A DNA stretch of 64,000 bases, from contig JBAIZL010000005.1 of the NCBI GenBank assembly GCA_036971475.1, positions 164,265,886 to 164,329,885 on the forward strand, given 5' to 3'. This DNA comes from Prosapia bicincta. Lineage: Eukaryota; Arthropoda; Insecta; Hemiptera; Cercopidae. The notes beneath the pieces are model-generated. The model saw only the letters and a list, made by a program, of their open reading frames with translations. It was not told where the DNA came from and ran no database searches. This document shows positions 47,601 to 60,884 of the stretch, piece after piece; position 1 is the first letter of the stretch; each line of letters starts with the position of its first letter. A program made the translations under genes and the position numbers.

Positions 47601-49151
47601 GTTGTTTAAACGTTAAAAAAAGCTAACTCGAGGAGATTAAACCTTTTGCGTTTTCGTTCCATTTAAATTCAACTTATACTAAGCCTATGCTAATTCACCA
47701 TTTAGTTATGAAATCACTAATTCATTATTTAAAAATAAAATAAACATATTTTAAAAAAACAATGATAATAACAGAGAATATTTAAAATTTATATTTTATC
47801 TTACAATCATATTCAAAAGAAATTTAAAAATATACATATTTTGTTATTATCAATTTGACTCTTAGATAACAAACACATTTAAAAACATTTAAATTAATTA
47901 AAACCCTTATATTAAATGGTAAAATAGATAGGATATCCCACATAGGCCTGTTTGAGGACCAAAATACAATCTAACTTGTATACCTTTTGGAAGCCCAACA
48001 TAAATTTATAAAATCAAGTACATAAAAACAAAAATTTAAATATCATTGGTTTCCTACGTCAAAATGACGACACAATAACCTGTTTTACTTTAACAAAGCC
48101 ACCTCGTTATTGATTTTCACCTTTTAAAAATACACAAATATTTTAATTTTCCCAAAATAGTTTAACTTGGTTTTTATTTGTGTAAAAGAGAGAGAAGCTA
48201 GTTCTAGCTTTTAATATTGAACGTACTGTTTCTTTTTTTTGTAAAACCTGAAGGTGGACTGGCGGATAGCCATTTTCCATCTTTCTCACCTCCCTCTGCC
48301 GGCTGTCAGTTAAGTTGTCGTCATGGCTTCGTCTTCTTTGCTTCGGTTTCGATTTTAATCGGTTAAAATTTTTAGCAAATTTTCTTTTTCATTCCAAAGT
48401 CTGTTGTTTATAATTTAACGAACTGGGAATGTCACTGTTTCTAATTTAGTCCAAAATAACGAATTTATATTTATCAACATTATTCTATAACAGAGTGTTT
48501 TACATTTAAATTTCACTTCCGTTAATTTTTAATTTAATGACTGCTATGTTTAAAATTTTATAATTTACTCAAATCAATTTTTGTTATTTTTTTAAAACAT
48601 CTTTAGTGAGAAAAACGCAACATAACATGATGTTAATTTTCATCTCCAAAAGGGTTTTTTGAAACGCACAAGTTTACATTTTAAGGCTCTTACCCTTTCT
48701 AGCACTGTAATTCTTTGTTGTTTTCACACTTTTTAAACGAACTTTAAAAAAGATGAGCGGAGTCGCCGACTTTGCTCTTCACACGCTGGATTAACGCTAA
48801 ACTTTTAGGCCTTTGTGCGCAATTCAGCAGGGATTTCAACCAATGCGTTGCTTCTTAAGGCGATGTGATGTGTCGCACGGTATTACGTCATTTCTTCAAA
48901 CTGTCTTGTATTTCCAAACCACTACAAGTATTTGTTCAAAAACTTTATTTCAATATAACTTTTTAACTTACCGCTTTCCTTGTTTTTCTTCTCTTGATTT
49001 GTGTCTTCATTGTTCAATCTTTTTCTCCTCGAATGTCGATGGTCTCTCTAACATGTTTGACCTTTTTTCTAACTCTTTCACTTTTACAAAACCCCATTTC
49101 CTTACAAATGGTTTTGTATAAAAACAAAAGCTACAGTACACAGTCAGTTGA
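47601..49151. other. AT-rich DNA, no confident gene
   Basis: A GC-richer stretch near 48,250-48,360 contains an ATG (48,323) followed by only about ten codons. Two overlapping + frames at 48,813-49,182 are not recognisable. An undetected exon here cannot be excluded. Confidence 0.45.
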
Positions 49152-50690
49152 CGTAATTATAAAGGTCTTCTGGTCTGGGTAGTGTGATTGATATCCTTCC
49201 AAAAAAACTAACTAACTAATTAACTAAAAATTTATAAAAAAATGATAGTGTGCTATCGTGAACCACGTTTTTAATAAGTTACTGTCATGTGTTGGTATTC
49301 TTTATTATTTTATCTAATGAAATTAAATGGAAGTAATAACCTTTACTACAAGCGCAATGATTGCGTACAATAGCAAACTCCGACGTTTTATGGAACAGTG
49401 TTGACAATATAGCCTATGGGACTGGACGACAGTAGGGAATACTTTATTTGAAGAACAAAAGTAATAGAGGTGTTAATATAAACGAATTGATGTATTTAAC
49501 AATAAAAGAAATGCATTTAATAGAAAATGTTTATTTGAAGTAATTGTAGAAACATCTATTGAAATAATTATATTTATTACCTGATGAGAAATAATGAATA
49601 ATAGTAATTTTACTTGATAATGTACAATAAATAAAACAATCTAACTAACGTGTTGAACGGCTAAACTACAACATTACCAACTATAGCATAATATAAAATC
49701 AGCTGTTGTCTAAAATCATATGTTATCACTAAATTTAAGCTAAAATAGTTGAATACAGCACATACATACAGCTATATAGGCGTGTAGAAACATCTCGATA
49801 ACACGAATACTACTCATCATGCAAGGATTCTGTGTGGACCTCTAAAATATATATTGATTTTATTAAATAAACCCTCGGACTTAAATTGCACTGATCCTTA
49901 AACAGGTAAAATTAAAGTATAAACAGACATTGAGGGAGTAAAAGACTTTTAAAGAAGGAACTATTTAACTATTTGCTAGAGCTAGGGAAAAATATATAAT
50001 TAAAGCGATCGGAGATTCATACTTTGGTTTAGCCACTATAGAAGAGGCTATAGTGAGATACTAATGATTTGGTTTAGCCACAAGAGAAAAGGCTATAGTG
50101 TGAGACTAAGAATTGGTTTAGCCACTATAGGACAGGCTATAGTGTGAGACTAATGAAACCCGCCACTCTCGACTCTCGAACTAATATATCACATACTTCA
50201 TCACTTTAGTGTTTAGACAACTCAGGTGTTAGCACATGCCCTGTCGGATTTTTCTGTTCAGGCAAGGAAAAAACTTGAGTGTTCTGTTTTCGCTTCAAAA
50301 ACGTGCATAAAAACTAATTACAAAGCATTTTGTCCAATTAAAAGTCTCATTATTGTCATAGCAACCATTTTGCAATGCACTTCAGAAACACGTCAAGAGT
50401 TTATACGGACTTTAAATATTTCGTAGAGCATGATGCAATAACTAGAACAAAAAATGGTTTGTGTCTTCAAACCAACTTGTATGGATTAAACTAAAGATAT
50501 CCTGTCAGAGCTATATCATTGAGGATATCTCCGGGGAATGAAATAATTTCCTGAGTTTGTTGACGTCTGGCTGCGAGGACGATTGATTTCATCATCGTGC
50601 GGCAAAATAAGGACGTAATCGTGACTCAGAATGTCTCTGCAAAGCGTTAAATTTTTCGCGTGTATTTTCGTATCACTTTATAAATATATA
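49152..50690 (+). repeat. ~1.6 kb unknown repeat, copy B
   Basis: Same landmarks as copy A. It is joined almost directly to copy C, so B and C are a tandem pair. It differs from A and C by having the small GGCTATAGTG hairpin segment three times. Confidence 0.85.
50024..50155 (+). repeat. Triplicated ~45-bp hairpin module inside copy B
   Basis: Three adjacent units, starting at about 50,024, 50,069 and 50,113, each run TTTGGTTTAGCCACTATAG-like, then a short loop, GGCTATAGTGTGAGACTAA. In units 1 and 3 the CACTATAG and CTATAGTG halves can pair; unit 2 (CACAAGAG) has lost pairing. Copy C has one perfect version (51,533-51,554) and copy A one imperfect version near 44,221-44,252. Confidence 0.8.
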
Positions 50691-50705
50691 CTTTAATATC
50701 AATAT

Positions 50706-52275
50706 TTCCTTACTTAATAGTTTATCCAATGAAATTAAGTGGAAGTAATAACCTTCACTACAAACGCAATGATTCCGTACAATAGGAAACTCTGACATTT
50801 TATAGAAATTTAATAACATTACCAATGGTGTTATATTGACTTAAACAAACTGTATTTGGTAGTGAGTGGGACTGGATGCCAAAAGTGAATACTTTATTTG
50901 AAGAACGAAACTAATAGATGTTTCAATATAATCGAATTAATGTATTTAACAATAAAACAATGTATTTATTAAAAAAATGTTAATTAGATTTACTAAATAA
51001 GGGAATAAAGATTGTTTAAATTTATAACTCGTGATAACTACATTGAAGTAATTGTAGAAACATATATTGAACAAATAATATTTATTACCTGATGAGAAAT
51101 AATAGTAATATTTTTTACTCAAGAATGTACAATAAATAAAACAACCTAACTAACGTCTTAAATGACTAAAATACTACATCACATAGAGCATAGTATAAAA
51201 TCAGCTGTTGTCTAAAATCATATGTTATTATTTACTTTAAACTAAAATAGGTGTATACATCTCATACATACAGCTATATAGACGTGTAGAAACATCTCGA
51301 TAACTCGAATATCTTAGCTAGAAAGGATTCTGTTAAAATAACCGCCAAAATAAGTATTCATTTCATTAAATAAGTAAACCCTGGGACTAGAATTGCACTG
51401 ATCCTTAAACAGGTAAAATTAAAGTATAAACAGACATTCAGGGAGTAAAAGATTTTAAAAGAAGGAACTATTTGCTAGAGCTAGGCAATAATATTTTATT
51501 AAAGAGATCGGAGGTTTAAACTTTGATTTAGCCACTATAGAAGAGGCTATAGTGTGAGACTAATGAAACCCGCCACTCTCGACTCTCGAACTAATATATC
51601 ACATACTTCATCACTTTAGTGTTTAGACAGCTCAGGTGTTACCACACGCCCTGTCTGATTTTTCTGTTTAGGCGAGAAAAAAAAAATTAAGTATTCAAAA
51701 AAGTGCATAAAAACTAATTACAAAGCATTTTCTTAAATTAAAAATGTCATTGTTGTCATAGCAACCAATTTGCATTGTACTACGAAAACATGTCGAGAGT
51801 TTAATACGGACTTCTAAATATTTCGTAGAGTATGATGCAATAACTAGAACAACAAATTATTTATGTCTTCAAACCAACTTGTATGGATTAAACTAACTAA
51901 ATCCTGTCAGAGCTATATCATTGAGGATATCTCCGGGCAATGAATTAATTTTCTGAATTTCATTGACATCTGGCTGCGAGGACGATTGATTTCATTATCG
52001 TGCGGCAAAATAAGGACGTAATCGTGGCTTAAAATATCTCTGCAGAGCGTTAATATTTTCACGTGTGTTTTCATGTTAGTCGATAAATATATATTTTGTT
52101 TTAAGCTATTAGAGGAAGAAGAAAATATAAATTGTAATTGAATTTGTATTACATTTAAGTGCGTGGTTCATGAGAATCCAAAATATAAATTAATAAAATA
52201 ATATTATCAGTAAGACATCACGAAGTGTTGGGGTTGCAAAAGAATCGTTCGTTCTCCAGCCTCCAAGTCTCCGAC
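50706..52275 (+). repeat. ~1.6 kb unknown repeat, copy C
   Basis: Tandem to copy B. It contains every landmark of copy A, including the distal GCAAAAGAATCGTTC end that B lacks. By eye B and C are closer to each other than to A over the central kilobase, so the B/C duplication is younger. Confidence 0.85.
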
Positions 52276-55239
52276 CTTGGAAATGAGAGTCCTAGGACAT
52301 ACAAAAAATGTCCCTGAAAGGAGAAAAGATGTATGACGGAGGATATAGCTGAAAATGTTAGAACGGTAGTTTGCTATTACTACCACTAGCCAACACCGCG
52401 AGTAAATAAAGAAAAAAATCCTTCCATCATAGACAACATCCGAAACTCTTAGGTTCTACAGAAGGAAAATATTTCTACATGAGTAATGACACATAAAGTA
52501 ACGCCATTTCTTTACCTTAAATAAGCCACTCTGTATTCACACATTAAGCTTTCCTTGAACTAAGACCTACAGAGAATTGTCTCCATAAAGGACGGAAACA
52601 TCTAGGTTCACGACTCTCGCAGGACTATATAAAACGTACGGGCAGTGTTTTATTGTACACTTCTGCCATTTGTGACGTCATTCTTCTAAACCTTTGTGAG
52701 TAAACAGTGGATGAGATTTTACTTGCAAATATGTAATAATTGGAACTCATTATAATGCGTGGAAATTTTAATCTTGGACGTTACTGTCTACTTATTTAAA
52801 TGGTTTCAGTGTTACGCTACCGGACATGCAAATCCCTCTGATCATATGTCCGGAGTAATCTGAATATGTAAACTGTGTGTTCTAACTAAATAGTTTTTAT
52901 TTTTAACCTATCCAATATACCTATTTAACATTGGATTCATTAAAAATATTTTGTTTTTAGTTATAATTTTAATTTAACTATTCTAATTTAGAGATAGTAA
53001 AATAATAAGAAATTTATCCTAATTTGACATTTTTGTATGGAAAATTCTTACTATTATTGTTAACTAAATAAAAACGTATATTGATAACAAATCAAAGTTC
53101 CTTTAAATTTTATTTTATGGTATGTTATCTAATCTAATTATGAAGTGCTGGCCTATATTTCATGAAACCATTTAAATAAATCGAATGATGTAAAAATAAA
53201 TTATATTCTATATAATTATTATATTGAGTTTTATAATTATTGTAATAAAATTTCAATCAATTTTATAATCAATATTCGTGTAAACTATAAGGCAATAAAT
53301 AAATAATATTCCATATCATTTAAAATTATTCAACAAAGGATGAATATCTATGTAACGAATCACCCATTTTTTTATGGTCTGGACACATCCAGTGATGATA
53401 TTTGCTGGTAAGGGACTAACAGTTAGTTTCAGTATCTTATCTAACCACTTCCCAACTCTTCTCAATAGCTTTCTGAGGTTTACTATACATGTAAAAATGT
53501 TTTTAGTACAGACGCTACTCTCACACCCCCGAAATCGCCCTCCTTCACAGTTTCCTACACTTTATGGCCAAAATATCAGCCCTGCGCCATTAGACTTAAA
53601 CAAATTAGAATATTTTTCAAGAGATACTGTCACGTTTATTTTATGTAGTTTCAAATGCATTGACTGTAAAATTAAAAATATCGAAAAGCAAAATTTTAAG
53701 TCCAGTTCCCACTAAGTATAACGTACCGTTTTCTATACGTCTACACGAAACAAACGCCCTACCAAATGGAAGAAATCTTTACTAGTTTTCCAATAACAGC
53801 TCAGATCTAGGTGAGATGCGCAAAGGGATACGCTGAAGGGTCATAGTTGCCGTGTAACTATAAATATTGCCCCACATAACCACGAACTTGATTGAACCAC
53901 AATCTCGAGGGAGAGGGTCTTTCCGAATGAATTAAATTCAAGGGAGAGACGCTTATGGAAATATGATCCATAGAAGTTTATTTTAAAACGGAATTTAGTT
54001 ACAATTTTTGTACGTAAATAATTTAAAACGAGTTCTTAAAGTATTATTTTTTGCTTTAAATAATCTAATTAATTACATCCCACGACGCTACGTCCAGGCC
54101 GATCTAAACAGGAACATTGCGGAAGGAGCAAACAGAAACGATCAACTCTACATACGTTTTCCAGCTAAGTAATAAAATAATTTGCTACAATCTTTCACTT
54201 CAAAATTAAATTCATAAAAAAAAAAAATTTATGTTGGTAAAAGCTTAGGCCGGTCAAATAGATAAAATCCTAAATTTTGTTTTACCATCCGACTATTATA
54301 AATAAGTGATTAAGCCACGTGGTGTTATAAATTCTATTTTTGAAAAACCAATTTTTAGATTCATACTACGTATAATACATTTAATTAATGAAACAACCTT
54401 ACTAGTAAATATCTCATATATATACCACAATTCATTAATTGTACTATTTTTGAAACTGGTTAACTTCATAATTAAAGAGATTTATTATTTTAAAACGATT
54501 GTAATTAGTATATAATTTTCTTTCGTTTAATTTTTGTTTATATTTCGAACTCATAAATAACACAAATTAATTTGTTATTTTCCTAAAAAGTGTCTTTCTT
54601 GAAACACACCAATTTTTAGTCGAATTAGAATGCACATAATGGTTTCTGGTTACCTATTAATTATGTAACATATCACTGAAATATTCAACATATATCATCA
54701 TAATAACCAGTTTTACAACCTTGTAATGTACAACCATATAATTAGATTTCAAACATCTAAATACTATAGAAAAATGTAGTATTTGTTGCGATTGTTAACG
54801 ATTAAACTGGTAACTAGCTGATTCCAAATTCATAAATATATTGTAATGAAAAGCACACTCCTGGTGGATAAACGTGAAACTAAATTAGAACAATGGGAAA
54901 TCAGTTGAAAAAGATATTTCTTTGCTCTGCATTTGAGATAGAGAAATTATCGTGTAGCTCAACTGTTACTTACAATAACTGCTCTTGATACAGAGATGAA
55001 AAATCCTATTTTCTAATATACCATTTTTCTTTACCTCTATCGATTAATTCAAAAAATCTGTCTCAATTTGAGCATATTTGTCTTTATTGTTCTCATGTTT
55101 TCAATCCGGTCAATTCTTCCAAAGCCAAAATAAAGGCCTGAGATACCTTTAAGATGTGGTTTTAACACATTTAGTATTATTACGGAAATTTACTTATTTA
55201 ACATACAAAATACGTATGCATGAGCCCTACGCCTGAGCA
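52276..55239. other. AT-rich intergenic DNA
   Basis: The longest frame (53,374-53,715 +, 113 codons) matches nothing I recognise and has no supporting context. A CTATATAAAACG word at 52,626-52,637 is TATA-like but has no gene behind it. Confidence 0.5.
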
Positions 55240-55460
55240 CTATTTAGACTTATAACGCGGTTACAACTTGATTCTGCCAGATGCTTGCTCTGGGAATTTT
55301 CTGTAAGAAAAAGCTTTTCCATTGAAAGCATTCAGGGAATTGTCTTGCGTTTTGAGATTTGATTGCATTACAGATATCTGTATACTTACGTTGCATACAC
55401 CAGTGCGTCGATTCTCATTCTGCCCTAAGAATATACCAGATAAATAAAAGGAGTTTCTCA
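55240..55460 (-). repeat. Short dispersed repeat (inverted partner at 6,960-7,180)
   Basis: Reverse complement of the 6,960-7,180 element, with GGGAATTGTCTTG, GTTTTGAGATTTGATTGCAT, TACAGATATCTGTA, GTTGCATACACC and GATAAATAAAAGGAG in order. Confidence 0.7.
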
Positions 55461-56265
55461 GGTAAAAATCTACTTTAAATATGAATTTTGATTTAAAATT
55501 CTATGGCTTCTTTACTTTATTTAGATTCAAATCCATTTTGAAATTCAGTATAAAATTTGTTTCTTATAGAGTTAATCCCATTAAAAATACTTAAATATCT
55601 TATTGTTTATTAAATAATATTTTTAAATCGCTTTCTATTTTGTAATTTGTATCCAATGGAAATCAAATATGGGACAAAATTAAACAAACAAAAAATTCAT
55701 GTGAAACTTTCTTCTTTGACATGACATGGATGACGGTTACTGTAGTGGATTATATGCACTACAGCACTTTAAGTATTAAAGACAAATATGAATAATGAGC
55801 TGCTTTCGTAAATAAGGTCTTGAGTATTTATTACAACAACATTAAAGAGTTTTACAGGATCCATTAAAAATATTATTTTGTTGATGATTTAAAATAGTAT
55901 TACGTTAATATAATTACTACAAGAATACAAGCTTTACAATTTACTAACCAATTCAGTTACATCCAAACACGTTGGCTGCGAAAGACCTCTAGCGTAAAGT
56001 TCATAAAGTGCTGATTTTTTTAAAACTTTATTCTGATGGTTTTGCTTTAGAAGTTAAAGAATATTACAAAAACAATTAATTTTGAACCTAAAAATGGAAG
56101 AAATACTATGCCGCCATTTTATCTCCGATCGGAGACGGCAGCAATTTGCGCTGTTGCATGATAATCAGTATTTTATTTTTTATGTTACGCATGTGATTCA
56201 CATTTTTAACTGTAATAAGTAGTAAACAAACAATATTTCGAGAACTAAAAACTGCAAATTAGCTT
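55461..56265. other. AT-rich DNA downstream of the piggyBac fragment
   Basis: No continuation of the transposase is encoded here on the - strand. A CTCCGATCGGAG palindrome lies at about 56,120-56,131. Confidence 0.6.
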
Positions 56266-56838
56266 CTAAAATATTAAATAAAAATTATATACAAATTTTT
56301 GCGATCCCGTATAAATCAGTAGGCCTGTGAATGTTTTCAGTTTAAGCAATGTCAACTCCTTCCAGTTATTTATTGTTGACAATAGCGTGATATTTTGTTT
56401 ATCAAACACATTCCATGCATAAATATTAGTAGCTTTACCAATATTCTTCAAAAATATGTCATCATAGGGTCGATTTTCTCCCGCGAATGGAATGATAAAT
56501 TTATTTTCCTTTGTAAATAGAAAGCTGCGAAAGCCTAATGTACTAGGTGTCCATTGAGGATTATCTATTTCTTCTACCAAATCGTAATCGACTTCCTCTG
56601 TAGCTGGATCCAGGTAATTGTCATGGCGGTCGTCGTCGCTTGCCTCAGACTCAGCATACTCAGAAGCTTCACTTGTAGGGTCCCTTGTACACTCTACTGC
56701 ATCATTGGTATTAAATAAATAGTCCTTAAAAGTCTCAGGCACACCTTCAATGTTGCAAACCATGTCACTCACAGCCACGGCATGCACTAAACTCTCACTA
56801 ATACTACTGACACGAAAATGGTGGGTCGAACTAACCAA
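56266..56838 (-). pseudogene. piggyBac-type transposase, N-terminal fragment
   Basis: A 190-codon frame. Residues ~45-95 are very acidic, with Ser/Glu/Asp clusters (EASEYAESEASDDDRHDN), as in the N-terminal region of piggyBac transposases. From ~105 it reads FLFTKENKFIIPFAGENRPY, then DDIFLKNIGKATNIYAWNVF and NWKELTLLKLKTFTGLLIYT. This is the start of DDE_Tnp_1_7 ('...F...N.Y...L...E...F.GLLI..G'). The catalytic Asp residues lie further on in the family and are missing: the frame ends after IYTGSQKFVYNFYLIF. Family proteins are about 500-600 residues, so only a third remains. Start at 56,838 is the first Met in frame and lies ~140 bases inside the presumed terminus. A splice site at the GTATAT near the end cannot be excluded, but no further exon was seen. 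Confidence 0.75.
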
Positions 56839-56952
56839 ACTAAAATAGACATCCGATATACGTCATCTTGACGCTGCAACACTCAACTAAGTCTCTTGTA
56901 CAACGTTCAGGTAGATAACCGCATATCGGAATAAAATGTTAACTGTCTCCAA

Positions 56953-56980
56953 TCATAGACGGCCGCAGTGAACGTGTTAA
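56953..56980 (-). mobile_element. Probable piggyBac terminus at a TTAA site
   Basis: TTAA at 56,977-56,980, followed on the - strand by CACGTTCACTGCGGCCGTCT. It lies 5' of the transposase fragment at the distance expected for a left terminal repeat. TTAA targets are characteristic of piggyBac. The opposite end was not located. Confidence 0.45.
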
Positions 56981-58369
56981 GACTAGTAGATGGGTCCATA
57001 TTGCATGCCTCTAAGGGTAAAATATTGCCGGAGGTTTAGTGTAGGGGTTTTAAAAGGGTGCTCATTAATGCTAATTTCAGTGTGCACTTTCAAACAGGTC
57101 ATATAAATCGTATCCGTAGGTATAGATTTCAGGTTGTTATATAAATGTGCTCAATAGACTGGTGGAACAGTTAAATCGTCATAGCGTATTCAGAATGTTT
57201 GATATGAAAATATATATGTGCAAGCAAGCAGTTAGACAAAAGGTGATTAGAAATCGACATAGCGTATTGTATTCTTTGAAGACGAAAGCTTATTTTAATA
57301 ACGGACGGGGCAGCGTCCGATCGTATTGAATACTTTAGAATCTAGTATATATTTTTATGACACCACTTTGGTAATGGTAAGCAGAGAAATCGTAAACCGT
57401 AATAAAGACATTTTTCAGAGTAATATTGTACGTTTATGACCCGGCTGCACTATATATTAGGAAGAATCTACATAGCGTCTTTAGAACATACATACCAGGA
57501 AGGCAATTTTGTTTATTTAGGGTCAAGTTATTAAATAGAGAACTTGAGTGGTCATAAGATATTGAGAAGCATGAAAAAAGAGCAGTTTATTTTTATCGTT
57601 AAAATATAATAATGATAAAAGAGTTAGAGGAATCGGCATAGCTTATTAAGGACACGTCGGCCAGCAAAAAACACAATTAAGTTAGTTATATTATAGTTAG
57701 TAATATTATAAATATTGAGTTTCGAAGCAAGGTAACAAGTAAGCCAGTAGTTTTTTACTTAGTTCAAATAATTAATTATGATCTATTGTAATAATTGTTT
57801 AATTGCTAATAGAATAATTTTTCAAAATTACCATAAAAGAAAATTGAGTGTAAATATGTATTAAATTTAAAATTTATTGTATTTAAACCAATGTTTCAAA
57901 TTTAAATGTTTTTAAAACTAAGTCTTAGAACACTTAGCGAGCCTACTTACTTAAACATCCGAGCCTACATACTACTGTCAAAGAATGTAGAGACCTAACT
58001 CTCGTTGTAGGGAGTAACTAAAATTGAAACTTACTTTATAGGAACAAAAACAACGAGAAGTCAAAAATAAAATTATCATTTTATACTTTAGAAAATACCA
58101 TACCAAACGTTCACAAACATTTTTGTTTGATAACATCAATACGAAATACAAAATCTTGATCAATGTATGCATTTATACATGAATTAAAATCTTTGCCTAA
58201 CATGTGAGCAAATATATTAAATAATATATTCTAACTCAAATATATCACTAACTCATAATTAATAATTTATTTACTCATAGACGTATCAGTGGAAAATTAT
58301 CATCAGTCATACAAATTATTATAAACTAATTTTAAATATATGTTTTATTTAAGTATAGTTAGAACAAGT
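56981..58369. other. AT-rich DNA with scattered CATAGCGTATT words
   Basis: A motif near AAATCGTCATAGCGTATT recurs at about 57,173, 57,251, 57,468 and 57,631, irregularly spaced, perhaps an old minisatellite. No gene seen. Confidence 0.5.
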
Positions 58370-58830
58370 GTGTTTAATAATGACTTTCATTGAATGATGT
58401 ATGAGAAAAATATTATTGATTTGTGAGTGTGTTCGTTATTAAATTTTTTTTATTAATCATCTGATGAAGCGTCCCCATTAGGGGATGAACAGATGTGATC
58501 ATCCACAGGTAAATAAAGTGAACACAATGTTGAGCAAAATAAAACTTGACTTGAGAATGAGTGGGTCACTGTAAATTAATTGCAACATCTATAAACTGTA
58601 GTCAACCCACTTTTTACAACTGGTAGAGTAAGACGTAGCTGGAGGCTAACTGTTTATTTTATTGCAAACAGATCATGTGCCCTTGATGTCAGTAAATCTT
58701 TCTGTAAATTTTATTCAATTTACTTCTTTAAAATGTTTCTCTTATTGCGAGATGATTTGAAAATAAATTAACTGCTATCATCAGTGAGACAACGATCCTG
58801 TCGGCGTATTATTAAACTACCAGTATTTTC
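58370..58830 (-). repeat. Dispersed repeat ~0.5 kb (inverted partner at 16,510-17,070)
   Basis: Reverse complement of the 16,510 element, with GGGGATGAACAGATGTGATC, GAGAATGAGTGGGTCACTGT, CTATAAACTGTAGTC and CTTGATGTCAGTAAA in order. Confidence 0.8.
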
Positions 58831-60764
58831 CTTTCACTCATCTACATCTACGACGTACCAATTTTTTTTCTTGGTAATGCTTTTCTTACGGCTGTTCTTT
58901 ATTTTTCACACAACTGAGACGCCCCACTTCTAAACTTGAGTAATGCTAAATCTTGAAAACATTTATTGCTCAGAAGTTCACACTTAAATTCGTCACTTAA
59001 TTCGGTCATTGTCCTGTGGATCTTTTCGACTTCAGGTTTCCAACTTCATTGCCAAAAAAGATTTTTCTTTGAGAAGCATTTACTTTGGATACAGGCCATC
59101 GAGTATAAAGACAAGGCAGATATAAGAACTCAAATGTAACTGATGGATGAGAGCGCTAGATAATGGAGGAGAATTCTGAAACACATAAAAAAAACTGGAA
59201 AACGAAAAAAATAGCAACTGGCAATCCATGCGATCTTATTGTAATTCTGTGAATTGTTATTGGTATACCCAAGTCTTCATATTAACTGGCTGTACCTAGA
59301 GTTAAACAAATGCATTATTTTTTTTGAAGTAATTGATCTTGCTTGCGTTACTATTATTTTGTTTTCATTATTAACACACAGGCGTTATCAGAAGTGTAAT
59401 TGTTGAGAGGCTGTTTTTATTGCTAATAGTTTGGCGTTAGTATTAACTGGTTGTCCCTAACGTTGACAGGGTATTTATATTGTTAAAATAGATTCTGCTT
59501 TAAAAGAAGCCTTAGTCACAAATCGTCGAAAATGAAGATTAGGCATATGCAAAATCCCAAACTAAAGTGGTGGGCGTGAAATCTTGATGTTTATTGGGAA
59601 TTTCGAAACATAAGAACACTAAAAATAGCAATTGGCAATCCTTGCAATTGAATATTATAAACAATGCAAAAATATTTCTTTTAAAGATAATGTTACATAA
59701 TAATATTTATGTATAAAAGTTAAAACTATTTGTTAATAATTACTAAGACAACTATATAAAACAACAAAAACGCAACAGAAGATACATTATTTTGTTTTAA
59801 CCAAAAATGAAACATGATACAATGAAATATTGCTTCCCATGAGTTAGAGAAGTACTAATTCTCATGAGTTTTTGAGGGTTAGCCAAGAAAGTTAAAGCGG
59901 CAGGATTAGACAAAACGTAATGGTTGACTTGAAAAAATGTAAAAGGGAAGATATTAGATATGAAAATTTCTTAGTTTTGCAAAGTATAAAACCAACGGGA
60001 AATATAAAAGAGAACAATATACCACCTGAGGGAATCAAAATTATATCATTTAATCCAAAAATGGAAGTGAGCAGGAGAAACACCATACAAGAAAAGGGAG
60101 AATGTATTTAAAAATGGCGCTGAAAAGAATTAAATCAAAAAAGATATGACAATAATTGAAAATAAATTTCTAGGTTTTTTGTTTTAGTAAGAAAACAATG
60201 AGAAATGTAATAATTATTTCTACACTATTTAAATGAAAGATCTAATTATAATTCTTTGTTCCTAGAATAAATTTATTTTTAGCACAAGAATCTGTGAACT
60301 AAATATTCGCATTACCTTGTGGGGAAATCGTCTGGACAGTATAAAACTGCCAGAGGTATTAATATGGACACTGGAAATAATAGTTCTCACTTACCATACA
60401 ATGTAAAATGTATTTGGAAGAAATAACTCTTTGCGACGTCTAGTGGTAAAAGGGTCAGGTAAACGTGTTGGAGACAAAAGAACCAATTTAACCATCAGAA
60501 TTAGGGAATCACATCTATTAATTTGTAATTGAAAACGCTTCAGTAAGCGTCGAACTAAAGAAGGGAATTTTAACTGAATATAAATAGAAATAGTTTTTAA
60601 GTGATAGGAATGTTAATATCAAGCCCTAACAAATACCTGGTCCACAGAGCGAAGTAAGTCGAAATTTTCTTCAGAAGAATTTGGTTTCGCTTCATTCAAC
60701 AAGAATATTTAATTCTAGTATAATACTAGGCGTCTCACACTTTTTCTCTCTCATATACAAACTC
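58831..60764. other. AT-rich intergenic DNA
   Basis: Nothing recognised. Two ~63-codon frames near 59,892-60,111 on opposite strands have no recognisable homology. Confidence 0.55.
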
Positions 60765-60827
60765 GCGAGTGCGCGCGCTCGCGCGCGCGCGCACACACAC
60801 ACACACGCACACACACATTCTGAGAGA

Positions 60828-60862
<35 letters not shown>
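60765..60862. repeat. Compound microsatellite (CG)n-(CA)n-(GA)n
   Basis: Alternating GC/CG from 60,765, CA repeats to about 60,818, then GA repeats to 60,862. The frame across it is an artefact. Confidence 0.95.
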
Positions 60863-60884
60863 GTCAAAATAGAGAGTTTTTGTG

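Noticed and set aside
48813..49182. Two overlapping + frames of 102 and 62 codons
   Set aside because: Overlap in different frames, with Ser/Phe/Leu-rich low-complexity content, and no domain or splice support.
43392..50690. Copies A and B as the two LTRs of one element with 45,001-49,151 as its interior
   Set aside because: The interior has no gag/pol trace and no primer-binding site or polypurine tract was seen. Copy B lacks the distal end that A and C share, and a third copy lies in tandem.
53374..53715. 113-codon + frame
   Set aside because: No recognisable domain, no homology I can name and no repeat partner. A frame of this length is plausible by chance in 64 kb. A protein search or RNA-seq could overturn this.
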